A stretch of 64,000 nt of DNA from Micromonospora zingiberis (GTDB taxonomy: Bacteria; Actinomycetota; Actinomycetes; Mycobacteriales; Micromonosporaceae), in assembly GCF_004331455.1 (NCBI RefSeq), contig NZ_SJJR01000012.1:62001-126000 (forward strand), written 5' to 3'. Under the pieces are notes generated by a model. The model was not told the DNA's origin. It saw only the letters and a program-made list of their open reading frames with translations, and ran no database searches. Shown here piece after piece: positions 24,231-32,747 of this stretch; within the stretch, counting starts at the first letter, position 1; the number at the start of each line of letters is the position of its first letter. The translations under genes and the position numbers were made by a program.

Positions 24231-24362
24231 AAGGAAGGGCACCTTATTAACGCCTGGTGCATAGGAAGGGCCCCCTGTTAACACGGCACCACGTTCGAAC
24301 CCGTAGCGCGGTTAACAGGGGGCCCTTCCTATACCGGAGGCGTTAAGAAGGTGCCCTTCCTT
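24231..24362. repeat. Nested palindromic intergenic element, copy 1
   Basis: Outer arms 24231-24255 and 24338-24362 pair at 24 of 25 positions (AAGGAAGGGCACCTT type). Inner arms 24262-24282 and 24311-24331 pair perfectly over 21 bp (TAGGAAGGGCCCCCTGTTAA type) around a 28-base loop. It fills the gap between convergent genes and its last two bases belong to the TAA stop of the glucosidase gene. Related units are at 40480 and 46176. It would also act as a strong bidirectional terminator. Confidence 0.9.
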
Positions 24363-26016
24363 ACCCCTCGACCCAGACGGTGACGTCGGTGGGGACGCGG
24401 CCGGACTCGTCGAGCGGCCCGCTGCTGTGCAGCAGCTTTCCGGGGGGCACGTCGACGGCGGCAGCGCCGAAGTTGGTCAGCACCACCACGTCGCCGTTGC
24501 GGAAGGTCAGCACCTCGTCGCCGGAGGAGAGCCACTGCAACGTGCCGCGACCCAGCCCGTGCGTACGCCGCAGGCGCAGCGCCGTGCGGTACATCTCGTA
24601 CGTCGAGCCGGGCACGTCACGCTGGCGGTCCAGCGCGTACTCGGCCCAGACCGGTGGCTGCGGCAGCCAGCTCGCGTCGGTCGGCCCGAATCCGTACGAG
24701 GGGGCGTCGGCCTCCCACGGGATCGGCACCCGGCAGCCGTCCCGACCACGCTGGGTGTGTCCGCTGCGCTCCCAGGTCGGGTCCTGACGGGCCTCGTCGG
24801 GCATCGTGGTGTGCTCCGGCAACCCGAGTTCCTCGCCCTGGTAGAGGTACGCGGAGCCGGGCAGGGCGAGCATCAGCAGGGTGGCGGCCCGGGCCCGGCG
24901 CAGGCCGGTCGCCGCGTCCGGTTGCTGGTCGCCGATACCGATGCCGATCGGGCGGGGGGTGCCGACCGGCAGCCCGAGCCGCGAGGCGTGCCGCACCACG
25001 TCGTGATTGGACAGTACCCAGGTGGTGGGGGCGCCGACCGCGTCGGTGGCCTGCAACGAGCGGGTGATCACGGCGTACTGGGCCGGGGCCGTCCAGGCGG
25101 CGAGCAGGTACTCGAAGTTGAACGCCTGGTGCATCTCGTCGGGGCGGACGTACCGGGCCAGCCGCTCGGCCGGCTCCACCCACGCCTCGGCCACCAGGAT
25201 CCGTTCGCCGGGGTAGCTGTCCAGCAGCCGCCGCCAGTCGCGGTAGATCGTGTGTACGCCGTCCTGGTCCCACATCGGCGGGCGCGGCTTGTCCGCCTCC
25301 TGACCGGAGAGGATCTCCTGCGGCTCCTGCCAGTCGGCCAGGTCGGCCTGCTTGATCAGGCCGTGCGCCACGTCCACCCGGAAGCCGTCCACCCCACGGT
25401 CCAGCCAGAACCGCAGTACGTCCAGGAACTCCGTGCTGACCTGCGGGTTGTCCCAGTTCAGGTCGGGCTGGGCGGTGTCGAACAGGTGCAGGTACCACTG
25501 GCCGTCGGCGACCCGGGTCCAGGCCGGCCCGCCGAAGACGCTCTGCCAGTCGTTCGGCGGCTCGGCGCCGTCGGGCCCCCGGCCGTCGCGGAAGACGTAG
25601 CGCTGCCGCTCGGTGCTGCCCGGCCCGGCGGCCAGGGCGGCCTGGAACCACTGGTGGGCCGACGAGGTGTGGTTCGGCACCAGGTCGACGATCACCCGCA
25701 GCCCGCGGGTGTGCGCCTGCGCGATGAGTTGGTCGGCGTCGGCCAGCGTGCCGAACAGCGGCTCGACGCCCCGGTAGTCGGCCACGTCGTACCCGGCGTC
25801 GGCCTGCGGCGACGGGTAGAACGGGGAGAGCCAGATCGCGTCGACCCCGAGTTCCTTCAGGTGATCCAGGCGGGCGGTGATGCCCGGCAGGTCGCCGATC
25901 CCGTCGCCGTTCGAGTCGGCGAACGAGCGCGGGTAGATCTGGTAGATCGCCGCTTCGGTCCACCAGCCGGTGGCCGCGGCGGCGGGTGTGGTCTGGGGAA
26001 TCGGGTTGTCGTTCAG
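24361..26016 (-). CDS. Alpha-glucosidase, GH13 (oligo-1,6/maltase type), apparent CTG start
   Basis: 551 residues if translation starts at CTG 26016 (MNDNPIPQTTP...), with GGGAG six bases upstream. The frame has no ATG, GTG or TTG upstream of 25785 back to a TGA, and starting at 25785 would delete the first beta-alpha units of the barrel. GH13 regions: EAAIYQIYPRSFADSNGDG, VDLVPNHTS, GFRVDVAHG (nucleophile Asp), ILVAEAWVE (acid Glu), VLSNHDVVRH. It hydrolyses alpha-1,4/1,6-linked oligosaccharides in the cytoplasm. Last gene of the ABC-LacI-glucosidase operon. The codon reading is inferred; a sequencing frameshift is the alternative. Confidence 0.9.
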   Translation of the reverse strand: MNDNPIPQTTPAAAATGWWTEAAIYQIYPRSFADSNGDGIGDLPGITARLDHLKELGVDAIWLSPFYPSPQADAGYDVADYRGVEPLFGTLADADQLIAQAHTRGLRVIVDLVPNHTSSAHQWFQAALAAGPGSTERQRYVFRDGRGPDGAEPPNDWQSVFGGPAWTRVADGQWYLHLFDTAQPDLNWDNPQVSTEFLDVLRFWLDRGVDGFRVDVAHGLIKQADLADWQEPQEILSGQEADKPRPPMWDQDGVHTIYRDWRRLLDSYPGERILVAEAWVEPAERLARYVRPDEMHQAFNFEYLLAAWTAPAQYAVITRSLQATDAVGAPTTWVLSNHDVVRHASRLGLPVGTPRPIGIGIGDQQPDAATGLRRARAATLLMLALPGSAYLYQGEELGLPEHTTMPDEARQDPTWERSGHTQRGRDGCRVPIPWEADAPSYGFGPTDASWLPQPPVWAEYALDRQRDVPGSTYEMYRTALRLRRTHGLGRGTLQWLSSGDEVLTFRNGDVVVLTNFGAAAVDVPPGKLLHSSGPLDESGRVPTDVTVWVEG

Positions 26017-26070
26017 GGCGTACTCCCATGGTCGGAGCGGGTGGGGCGGCGGACGCCGGTGACAGGTGGT

Positions 26071-27105
26071 TCAGTTTGCCCGCGGTGGTGCGGTCGAGTC
26101 CCGTACGACCAGCCGAGTGGGCAGGATCACCGGTGATCCCGCCGCGTTGATGGTGGACGCGCCAGCCGGCCCGCAGAGCGGGTCGAGCAGCATCTCGGCG
26201 GCCAGCCGACCCTGTTCGGTCGCCGGCTGGGCGATCGTGCTCAGGCCGAGCACACCGGAGAGCGCGTGGTCGTCGATGCCGATCAGGCTGACGTCCTGTG
26301 GCACGCGCAGGCCGGCGTCGCGCAGCGCGGTCAGCGCGCCCATCGCCATCTCGTCGCAGGCGGCGAAGATGGCCGTCGGCGGGTCACCCCGGCGCAGTAG
26401 TTCCTCGGTGGCCCGGGTGCCACCGGCGATGTCGAACCCGGACTCCACGTCGAGACCCGGGTCCGGCCGCAGCCCGGCCGCGCGCAGCGCCTCGTGGTAG
26501 CCGTGACGGCGGTCCAGGTGCGCGGTGAAGGCGAGTTCGTCGTCGGGGTCGCCGGAGATGTGCGCGATGCGCCGGTGGCCGAGGTCCAGCAGGTGCCGGG
26601 TGGCGGTGCGGGCCGCGGCCACGTCGTCGATGCGTACGCAGGGCCAGCCCGGCACGTCGGTGCCGGAGCTGACGGTCACCCCGGGCAGGTCCAGCGCGGC
26701 CAGGGTGGTCAGGTCGGCGGGGTGCAACGGGGTGGCGACCAGCATCACGGCGTCCACCCGCTTGTGCAGGTTGGCGGTGCGCAGCAGCCGCTGCCGGTTC
26801 TGCTCCCGCCCGCCCAGGTTGTGCAGCAGCAGGTCGTAGCCGGCCTGGTGGAGGAAGTCCTCGACCGCCTCCACGACGACCCCGAAGAACCACCGGGTGA
26901 TCCGGGGGACCACCACGGCGACGGCCCCGGTACGGCCGCCGGCCAGGCGCGACGCGCTCGGCGAGACGGCGTACTGCAATTGTTCGGCGGCGGCCAGCAC
27001 CCGCCGCCGGGTCTGCGCCGACACGGTCGGCAGTCCGCGTAGTGCCCGGGAGACGGTGGCCGTGGAGACTCCGGCCAGCCGGGCGACATCGTCGATCCTC
27101 GTCAC
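26071..27105 (-). CDS. LacI-family transcriptional regulator
   Basis: 344 residues from GTG 27105. N-terminal HTH and hinge: MTRIDDVARLAGVSTATVSRALRG, then SASRLAGGRTGAVAVVVP. The C-terminal sugar-binding domain (about 60-335) shows DVSLIGIDDHALSGVLGLSTIAQP. It lies between the ABC permease genes and the alpha-glucosidase gene and probably represses the operon through palindromes upstream of the binding-protein gene (30684-30697). The effector is likely a maltose- or glucoside-type sugar. Confidence 0.9.
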   Translation of the reverse strand: MTRIDDVARLAGVSTATVSRALRGLPTVSAQTRRRVLAAAEQLQYAVSPSASRLAGGRTGAVAVVVPRITRWFFGVVVEAVEDFLHQAGYDLLLHNLGGREQNRQRLLRTANLHKRVDAVMLVATPLHPADLTTLAALDLPGVTVSSGTDVPGWPCVRIDDVAAARTATRHLLDLGHRRIAHISGDPDDELAFTAHLDRRHGYHEALRAAGLRPDPGLDVESGFDIAGGTRATEELLRRGDPPTAIFAACDEMAMGALTALRDAGLRVPQDVSLIGIDDHALSGVLGLSTIAQPATEQGRLAAEMLLDPLCGPAGASTINAAGSPVILPTRLVVRDSTAPPRAN

Positions 27106-27127
27106 GTCTAACCCCGCTCACGACCCG

Positions 27128-27160
27128 CGTGGTGCCGCCGCCCAGGGCGGCGGCACCACG
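27128..27160 (-). terminator. Intercistronic stem-loop between permease and LacI genes
   Basis: CGTGGTGCCGCCGCCC (27128-27143) pairs with GGGCGGCGGCACCACG (27145-27160). The flanks GACCCG/CGGGTC extend the stem. It lies between the second permease stop and the regulator start, so it may be a terminator or mRNA-stability element that lowers expression of the distal genes. Confidence 0.6.
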
Positions 27161-27166
27161 GGCGGG

Positions 27167-28132
27167 TCAGCCCTTGACGCTGCCGGCGAGCAGCCCTCGA
27201 ACGAAGTAGCGCTGCAACGACAGGAACACGATCAGCGGTACGACGATCGAGACGAACGCACCGGCGGTCAACCGTTGCCATTCGTTGCCGCGCGTCCCGG
27301 CCAGTTCGGCCAGGCGCACGGTGAGTGGCGCGGTGACGTCGCTTCCGCCCGCGAAGATGAGCGCGACCAGCAGATCGTTCCAGACCCAGAGGAACTGGAA
27401 GATGGCGAACGCGGCCAGGGCGGGTGCGACCAGCGGCAGGACGATGGTGCGGAAGATCTTGGGGTGGGTGGCCCCGTCGACCCGGGCCGCCTCCATCAGG
27501 TCCTTGGGCAGTTGCGAGATGAAGTTGTGCAACAGGAACACGGCGAACGGCAACGCGAAACAGGTGTGTGCGAACCACACCTGGGCGAAGTTCTGTGCGC
27601 CGTCGAGGTTCCAGGCGGGCAGCAGGGTGACGCCGCCCAGGTTGACTCCGCGCGAGAAGAAGCTGAGCAGCGGCACCAGGGCCATCTGCAACGGCACGAT
27701 CTGGAGCGCGAAGATGGCGATGTAGAGCCAGTCCCGGCCGCGGAAGTTGATCCACGCGAGCGCGTACGCGGCCAGGGCCGCGAACGCGAGCGGGAACAAC
27801 ACCGACGGCAGGGTGATCACCAGCGAGTTGACGAAGTAGTTGGCGAGCTGCCCGGATGAGGCGGACTGCCCGAACAACACGTCCTGGTAGTTCTTCAGGG
27901 TGAACTGCGGATCCTGGAAGAAGGTCCACCAGCCGGTGGTCTTCAACAGGGGCTCCGGCCGGAACGAGGAGACGAACAGGCCGAAGGTGGGGATGGTCCA
28001 GACCACCGCGATGACGATCGCGACCAGTGTCGCGGTGCGGCTGTTCAGCCGCTTGCGTACCCGCGACGCTCGGGTGGTCCCGCCGTCGGTTTGCTGGGCG
28101 CCGACCGCGGCCGGGGGAGTGGTGGTGGTCAT
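27167..28132 (-). CDS. Carbohydrate ABC transporter permease (MalG type)
   Basis: 321 residues from ATG 28132, one base after the preceding permease stop. Six membrane helices (first at about 33-55, TATLVAIVIAVVWTIPTFGLFVSSF). The EAA loop is DLMEAARVDGATHPKIFRTIVLPLVAPALAA. CUT1 family; it pairs with the next permease and the binding protein for import of a di- or oligosaccharide. No ATPase gene is in the operon, which is usual in actinobacteria where a shared MsiK-type ATPase is used. Confidence 0.92.
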   Translation of the reverse strand: MTTTTPPAAVGAQQTDGGTTRASRVRKRLNSRTATLVAIVIAVVWTIPTFGLFVSSFRPEPLLKTTGWWTFFQDPQFTLKNYQDVLFGQSASSGQLANYFVNSLVITLPSVLFPLAFAALAAYALAWINFRGRDWLYIAIFALQIVPLQMALVPLLSFFSRGVNLGGVTLLPAWNLDGAQNFAQVWFAHTCFALPFAVFLLHNFISQLPKDLMEAARVDGATHPKIFRTIVLPLVAPALAAFAIFQFLWVWNDLLVALIFAGGSDVTAPLTVRLAELAGTRGNEWQRLTAGAFVSIVVPLIVFLSLQRYFVRGLLAGSVKG

Positions 28133-28133
28133 C

Positions 28134-29189
28134 TCAGCCCTCCCGTCGCTGCTGACGCAGGTTACGGATCTGGAAGATCACGATCGGTACCACCAGGACG
28201 AAGAGGAAGACCGCCAGTGCGGAGCCCTGCCCGTTCTGGCCGTACCGGAACGCCTGGTTGTACATCTCGTTGGCGATCACGCTGGTGTCGTAGTTGCCGT
28301 TGGTCGTGGTTCGCACGATGTCGAAGACCTTCAGCGTGGCGATCGAGATGGTGACCACCACCACGATCAGCGCGGGCCGGATGCTCGGCATGGTGATCTG
28401 CCAGAACATCTGCCACGGGCTGACCCCGTCGAGGCGGGCCGCCTCCACGATGTCCGCCGGGATGGACTTGATCGCCGCGGAGAGCACCACCATGGCGAAA
28501 CCGGCCTGGATCCACACCATGATCACGATGAGCAGCAGCGTGTTCAGTGGTGAGTCGAGCAGCCACTGCCGGGGTTCGCCGCCGAGACTGACCACGATCT
28601 GGTTGAGCAGACCGATCTGCTCCTGGTCCTCGCCCCGGTAGGCGTACACGAACCGCCAGATGATGGCGGCACCGACGAACGAGATCGCCATCGGCATGAA
28701 GATCAGCGACTTGGCCACCGCTTCCAGCCGGGCCTTGTCCACCAGTACGGCGTAGATCAGGCCGATGGCGGTCGCCGCCAGCGGGACCAGGGTCACCCAG
28801 ACCAGGGTGTTCAGTAGGACCCGGACGATCGCGTCCTCGGCGAACATCCAGCGGTAGTTGTCCAGGCCGACCCAGTTCTGGCTGCTGCCGTCCATGAACG
28901 ACAGCAGGGTGGTCCGGATCGCCGGGACGACCAGACCGATCAGCAGCAGTAGGACCGTCGGCATCAGGAAGAACAACGCGAAGAAACCCTCACGCTGCTT
29001 CGGCCGCCGGGGCAGCGGAGCCCCGCTGGCGGACGCGGCGACGAGTTGCGCCTCGCGGCGCCGGGCGAAGAAGGACGGCACCGCGTCGAGCACGAAGAGC
29101 AGGCCGCCGACCACCACTGCGAAGGCGACCAGCCCCCACAGCAACATCATCAGTTTCGGCGCCTGGTCGGCGAAGTCGAAGTTCATCAA
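28134..29189 (-). CDS. Carbohydrate ABC transporter permease (MalF type)
   Basis: 351 residues from ATG 29189. An extra N-terminal helix (LMMLLWGLVAFAVVVGGLLFVLDAVPSFF) precedes a basic segment and the six core helices. The EAA loop is ADIVEAARLDGVSPWQMFWQITMPSIRPALIVV. It forms the membrane channel with the MalG-type partner. It starts 67 bases after the binding-protein stop, a gap that contains a stem-loop. Confidence 0.92.
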   Translation of the reverse strand: MMNFDFADQAPKLMMLLWGLVAFAVVVGGLLFVLDAVPSFFARRREAQLVAASASGAPLPRRPKQREGFFALFFLMPTVLLLLIGLVVPAIRTTLLSFMDGSSQNWVGLDNYRWMFAEDAIVRVLLNTLVWVTLVPLAATAIGLIYAVLVDKARLEAVAKSLIFMPMAISFVGAAIIWRFVYAYRGEDQEQIGLLNQIVVSLGGEPRQWLLDSPLNTLLLIVIMVWIQAGFAMVVLSAAIKSIPADIVEAARLDGVSPWQMFWQITMPSIRPALIVVVVTISIATLKVFDIVRTTTNGNYDTSVIANEMYNQAFRYGQNGQGSALAVFLFVLVVPIVIFQIRNLRQQRREG

Positions 29190-29219
29190 CCCTCCCAGGG
29201 GTTCTCAACAGAGCCGGCA

Positions 29220-29245
29220 GGCCGGCCCGCGTCAGCGGACCGGCC
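29220..29245 (-). promoter_or_regulatory. Stem-loop between binding-protein and permease genes
   Basis: GGCCGGCCCGC (29220-29230) and GCGGACCGGCC (29235-29245) form an 11-bp stem with a GTCA loop. Such loops after ABC binding-protein genes commonly stabilise the upstream message, giving more binding protein than permease. Confidence 0.55.
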
Positions 29246-29256
29246 CACCGCTGGAA

Positions 29257-30606
29257 TTACTTCCAGCTGCTCTCGATGCCCTGGAGGACGGTGGCGGTGT
29301 CCCGCCCGTTGATCCAGTCGACCATGCCCTTCCAGAAGGTCCCTTGGCCGACGGCCGCGGGCATCAGGTCGGAACCGTCGAACCGGAAGACCGAGCTGTC
29401 GTCCTGGAGGATCTCCACGGAGAGCTTGTCGATCGGGTTGCTGACGTTGGCCAGGTCGAGCTTGTTGTTCGCCGAGACCCAGTCGCCGATCTTCGCGCGG
29501 CTGTTGGCGTGCTCACCAGAGGCCAGGTAGGTCTGCACCGCCTGCACCTCGGGGCGGTCGGCGAAGGCGACGACGAACTCGCCGCCACCCAGCACCGGCT
29601 TGCCCCGGGCCGGGTCGATGGCCGGGAAGTAGAAGGCGAAGACGTCGCCGTCCTCGGCCACCCGGGTGCCCTGCGGCCACTGGTTGGCGTAGAACGACGC
29701 CTGCCGGTGCATCGCGCACTTGCCGGCCGTGATCGGCACGCCGGCCTCCTGGAACGCGGTGGTGGCGATGCTGCGCACCCCGCCGAAGCCGCCGTTGACG
29801 TACTTCTCGTTCTTCAGGATGGTGCCGGCGCGGTCCAGCGCCTCGGCGACCCGCGGGTCGTTGAACGGGATCTCGTGCGTCGTCCACTGGTCGTAGACCT
29901 CGGGGGTCTGCGTACGCAGCATGACGTCTTCGATCCAGTCGGTGGCCGGCCAGCCGGTGGCCTCACCGGACTCGATGCCGGCGCACCACGGCTTGGTGCC
30001 GCTGTCCGCGATGGTGTCGCTGAGCTTGATCATCTCGTCCCAGGTGGTCGGGACGGTCCAACCCTTCTCCTGGAACATCTTCGGCGAGTACCAGACGAAC
30101 GACTTGACGTTCGAGCCGAGCGGCGCACCGTAGAAGGTGCCACCGACGGTGCTGTACTTCAGCCAGTCGGCCGGGTAGTTCTGCTCGGCCATCGCCTTGG
30201 TGTCGGCGCTGGCGGCCTTGATCTGACCCCGCTCGGCGAACCGCTCGATCAGACCGGGCTGCGGGATGAACGCGATGTCGGGCGCGTTGCCACCGTCGGC
30301 GCGTACGGGCAGCTGCGCCTCGAACTCACCGCTGCCCTCGTGGTCGACGCTGATGCCGGTGCATTCTTCGAACTGCTTCCATGACTCGTCGAGGCGGTCG
30401 GCCTCGATCTCACGGATGGACGAGTAGATGCTCACCTTCTTGCCGCTGTGCCCCTGGTACTTCTCGTACGGGGCGCACTCGGCGGAATCTGCGTTGTTGT
30501 TGCCGCTGTCGTTGCTGCTTCCGGTGCCGCACGCGGTAGCGCTGAGCGCCAGTCCGACCGCGCCAACGATCGCGAGGGCCTGGCGTGGCCTGGCAAAGAT
30601 CGCCAT
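29257..30606 (-). CDS. ABC sugar-binding lipoprotein (MalE type)
   Basis: 449 residues from ATG 30606 (AAGGAGG 7 bases upstream; ATG 30654 rejected). Lipoprotein signal peptide with lipobox-like SATAC at about residues 23-27, then a Ser/Asn-rich tether. A type 1 solute-binding fold follows (KVSIYSSIREIEADRLDESWKQFEE, GVPITAGKCAMHRQASFYANQ). First gene of the sugar operon; it captures the substrate outside the membrane. Preceded by two LacI-type palindromes. Confidence 0.92.
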   Translation of the reverse strand: MAIFARPRQALAIVGAVGLALSATACGTGSSNDSGNNNADSAECAPYEKYQGHSGKKVSIYSSIREIEADRLDESWKQFEECTGISVDHEGSGEFEAQLPVRADGGNAPDIAFIPQPGLIERFAERGQIKAASADTKAMAEQNYPADWLKYSTVGGTFYGAPLGSNVKSFVWYSPKMFQEKGWTVPTTWDEMIKLSDTIADSGTKPWCAGIESGEATGWPATDWIEDVMLRTQTPEVYDQWTTHEIPFNDPRVAEALDRAGTILKNEKYVNGGFGGVRSIATTAFQEAGVPITAGKCAMHRQASFYANQWPQGTRVAEDGDVFAFYFPAIDPARGKPVLGGGEFVVAFADRPEVQAVQTYLASGEHANSRAKIGDWVSANNKLDLANVSNPIDKLSVEILQDDSSVFRFDGSDLMPAAVGQGTFWKGMVDWINGRDTATVLQGIESSWK

Positions 30607-30683
30607 GCCCGTCCTCCTTCCTAGCCGGCGGGGGGCCGGGTCGCATCCGGTCACCTGACGCCGGTCCGATGGGCGTTTTCACA

Positions 30684-30697
30684 TGTAAGCGCTTGCA
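30684..30697. promoter_or_regulatory. LacI-type operator upstream of the sugar ABC operon
   Basis: TGTAAGCGCTTGCA is a 14-bp palindrome with one imperfect pair, centred on CG as LacI/GalR sites are. It lies 78 bp upstream of the binding-protein start, in an otherwise featureless gap. The LacI regulator in the same operon is the obvious ligand. Confidence 0.7.
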
Positions 30698-30762
30698 TCC
30701 GGCTGGGTCCACCCCTGGGCGGACACGACCAAGTAACAATCCCGAAACCAGGTAGCCGCTGG

Positions 30763-30776
30763 TGGGTGCGCTCCCA
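30763..30776. promoter_or_regulatory. Second palindrome, CelR/CebR-like, upstream of the sugar ABC operon
   Basis: TGGGTGCGCTCCCA is one base from TGGGAGCGCTCCCA, the cellulose-regulator box, and is extended by GG/CC on each side. It lies about 157 bp upstream of the binding-protein gene, so its control of this operon is uncertain. Confidence 0.4.
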
Positions 30777-30863
30777 CCCGCGCCGATCACCCCCGTCGAT
30801 CGACTGGAGGGTTCGGCCGAGCTGGGCGCGTCCGATCGAAGAACTTCGACGTGGGCGGGAGGG

Positions 30864-31364
30864 TCAGCCGTTCAACCGCCAGATCGAGTAGTTGAGCGCG
30901 GCGGCGAAGGTGACCCAGGCCCAGTAGGGCAGCAACAGGGCCGCCGCCACGGCGTGGACGCGTCGGAACAGCAGGACGGTGGCGCCGATCGCCAGCCACA
31001 GGAGCACGATCTCGGCGAATGCCAGGCCGTACCGGCCGGCGCCGAAGAAGAGCGGGGTCCAGGCGGCGTTGAGCACGAGCTGCATCGCCCAGACGATCAG
31101 GGCCGGGGCGAAACCCACCCGACGCCAGACCAGCCAACCGGCCACCGCGATCATCGCGTAGAGCACGGTCCAGACCGGCCCGAACAGCCACGACGGTGGT
31201 GCCCAGCCGGGCCGGTCGAGGGTCGCGTATTCGGCCGCGGCACCGGACACGGCCAGGTTGCCGACGGCCGCCGCGGCGATCACGGCCACCGCGAAACCGG
31301 CCAACGCCCACCACCGCCGGGCGCCGCCGGTGGACCGCCGGGTCCGCGCCGTAGTCATCCGCAT
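30864..31364 (-). CDS. TspO/MBR family membrane protein
   Basis: 166 residues from ATG 31364 (GGAGAAG upstream). Five membrane helices. Family motifs: YATLDRPGWAPPSWLFGPVWTVLYAMIAVAGWLVW, LVLNAAWTPLFFG and PYWAWVTFAAALNYSIWRLN. TspO proteins bind porphyrins or other tetrapyrroles and are linked to stress and light responses. Monocistronic, reading toward the sugar operon promoter. Confidence 0.92.
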   Translation of the reverse strand: MRMTTARTRRSTGGARRWWALAGFAVAVIAAAAVGNLAVSGAAAEYATLDRPGWAPPSWLFGPVWTVLYAMIAVAGWLVWRRVGFAPALIVWAMQLVLNAAWTPLFFGAGRYGLAFAEIVLLWLAIGATVLLFRRVHAVAAALLLPYWAWVTFAAALNYSIWRLNG

Positions 31365-31550
31365 GGTGACAGCTTCTCCGGGCGACCGGGCCGGCAAACC
31401 CGCCGGCCGGCGTGGGTTCGCCGGGGTACGACGGACGACGCGGACAAGCACGCCGGGGTCGCCATGGCCGGTGGCTCCCGTCGGGAGGACGGAGTTCCGG
31501 TCACGACGACCCCGGCGGGTCCGGGTACGGGCGACGCCTGTGTCGCCACG

Positions 31551-31694
31551 TCAATTGAAGATACTGACACCACCCGGGCCGACCAGCAGCCCGACCACGA
31601 TGAGGACGATGCCCCAGAGGATCTGCCGGCGGAACAGCGCGAGAATGCCGGAGACCACCAGTACGACTGCGAGAATCCAGAGAATCAGCTCCAT
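31551..31694 (-). CDS. GPGG-motif small membrane protein
   Basis: 47 residues: MELILWILAVVLVVSGILAL, then FRRQ, a second hydrophobic helix and LLVGPGGVSIFN. Two membrane helices joined by a basic turn, ending in the GPGG motif that names this small actinobacterial family. The start lies inside the 3' end of the metallophosphoesterase gene (10-base overlap), so translation is probably coupled. Last gene of a four-gene operon. The function is unknown. Confidence 0.85.
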   Translation of the reverse strand: MELILWILAVVLVVSGILALFRRQILWGIVLIVVGLLVGPGGVSIFN

Positions 31695-32461
31695 GGTTGC
31701 TGAGTACCCCCTGCGCCGACTGAGGAAACCTGGGCCTGATCAAGGTGATCGCCCAGATAGAAGATGCTGTACGCCTGCTTGATCACGGGGTGGGCGACGT
31801 TGCGGACCCGGACCCCACCTGGCGTGACGCCCCGCTCCGAGCCGTGGTGCGCGTGGCCGTGCAGGGCAAGTGCGGTCGGCGCGGCGTCGATGGCCTGGCC
31901 CAACTGGTAACAGCCGAGGAAGGGGTAGATCTCCAACGGCTCACCGGCGAGGGTGTCCGGCACCGGCGCGTAGTGGGTCAGCGCCACCAGCATGTCGCAG
32001 TCCAGCGACCGCAGCGCCGCCGACAGCCGGTCGGCGCTCTCGGTCGTGGTGCGGACGAAGGCCTTCATCTCCGGCTCGCCGAAGTCGCTGGCACACCGAC
32101 CGGCGAACCCGCCACCGAAGCCCTTGACGCCGGCCACGCCCAACCGCCCGCCAGCGCAGTCGAGCACCACGCCGTCGCCCTCCAGCACGGTGATCCCCGC
32201 CTCCTCCAGCGCCCCGACCACCTGCGGAACCTGGTCACACTGGTGATCGTGGTTGCCGAGCACGGCGATCACCGGAACGCCCAGGCCGCCGAACTCCCGG
32301 GCCACGCAGCGCGCCTCGGCCTCGGTGCCGTGCCGGGTCAGGTCACCGGCGAGCAGCAGTACGTCGGCCCGGCCGGGCAACTCCTCCAAGGCCGGCCGGA
32401 ACCGGCCGACCACGTCCTCGTCCAGATGTACGTCGCCCACGGCGGCGATCCGGATAACCAT
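31685..32461 (-). CDS. Metallophosphoesterase
   Basis: 258 residues from ATG 32461 (GGGAGG upstream). Calcineurin-like motifs in order: GDVHLD (residues 9-14), GDLTRHG (about 39-45), GNHDHQ (about 69-74), ALTHYAP (about 161-167), and GHAHHG (about 200-205). All metal ligands are present. No signal peptide, so cytoplasmic. The substrate (nucleotide, phosphoprotein or second messenger) cannot be told. Its downstream partner is a GPGG membrane peptide and upstream is a BON protein. Confidence 0.9.
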   Translation of the reverse strand: MVIRIAAVGDVHLDEDVVGRFRPALEELPGRADVLLLAGDLTRHGTEAEARCVAREFGGLGVPVIAVLGNHDHQCDQVPQVVGALEEAGITVLEGDGVVLDCAGGRLGVAGVKGFGGGFAGRCASDFGEPEMKAFVRTTTESADRLSAALRSLDCDMLVALTHYAPVPDTLAGEPLEIYPFLGCYQLGQAIDAAPTALALHGHAHHGSERGVTPGGVRVRNVAHPVIKQAYSIFYLGDHLDQAQVSSVGAGGTQQPWS

Positions 32462-32471
32462 CGAACCTCCC

Positions 32472-32747
32472 TCAGGGCAGTTGCTCGATCTCCGTGGGCG
32501 CCTGGGTACGGATCACCCCGATGTCGCTGGTGATCGGCAGGTCCGGAAAGCGTCCGGCCACCCGGCGCAGGATCTCGTCCCGCCGGTGCGCGCTCTCCAC
32601 CTCGCCGTACAGGGTGAGGCCGCGCTCCGTACGGACCACGGTGATGCCCTGCTCGGCGACGGCCGGGTCCTCGGTGAGCAGCCGATGGATCTCCGCCTCG
32701 ACATACTCGTCGGGTGGCCCGGCGCCGGGATCGAGGTGCGCGGTCAC
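32472..32747 (-). CDS. BON domain protein
   Basis: 91 residues from GTG 32747, which overlaps the stop of the nucleotidyltransferase gene (GTGA). A single BON-type domain: EAEIHRLLTEDPAVAEQGITVVRTERGLTLYGEVESAHRRDEILRRVAGRFPDLPI. BON domains usually bind lipid surfaces or polymers in the envelope, but no signal peptide is present here, so it is cytoplasmic or membrane-associated. Confidence 0.82.
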   Translation of the reverse strand: MTAHLDPGAGPPDEYVEAEIHRLLTEDPAVAEQGITVVRTERGLTLYGEVESAHRRDEILRRVAGRFPDLPITSDIGVIRTQAPTEIEQLP

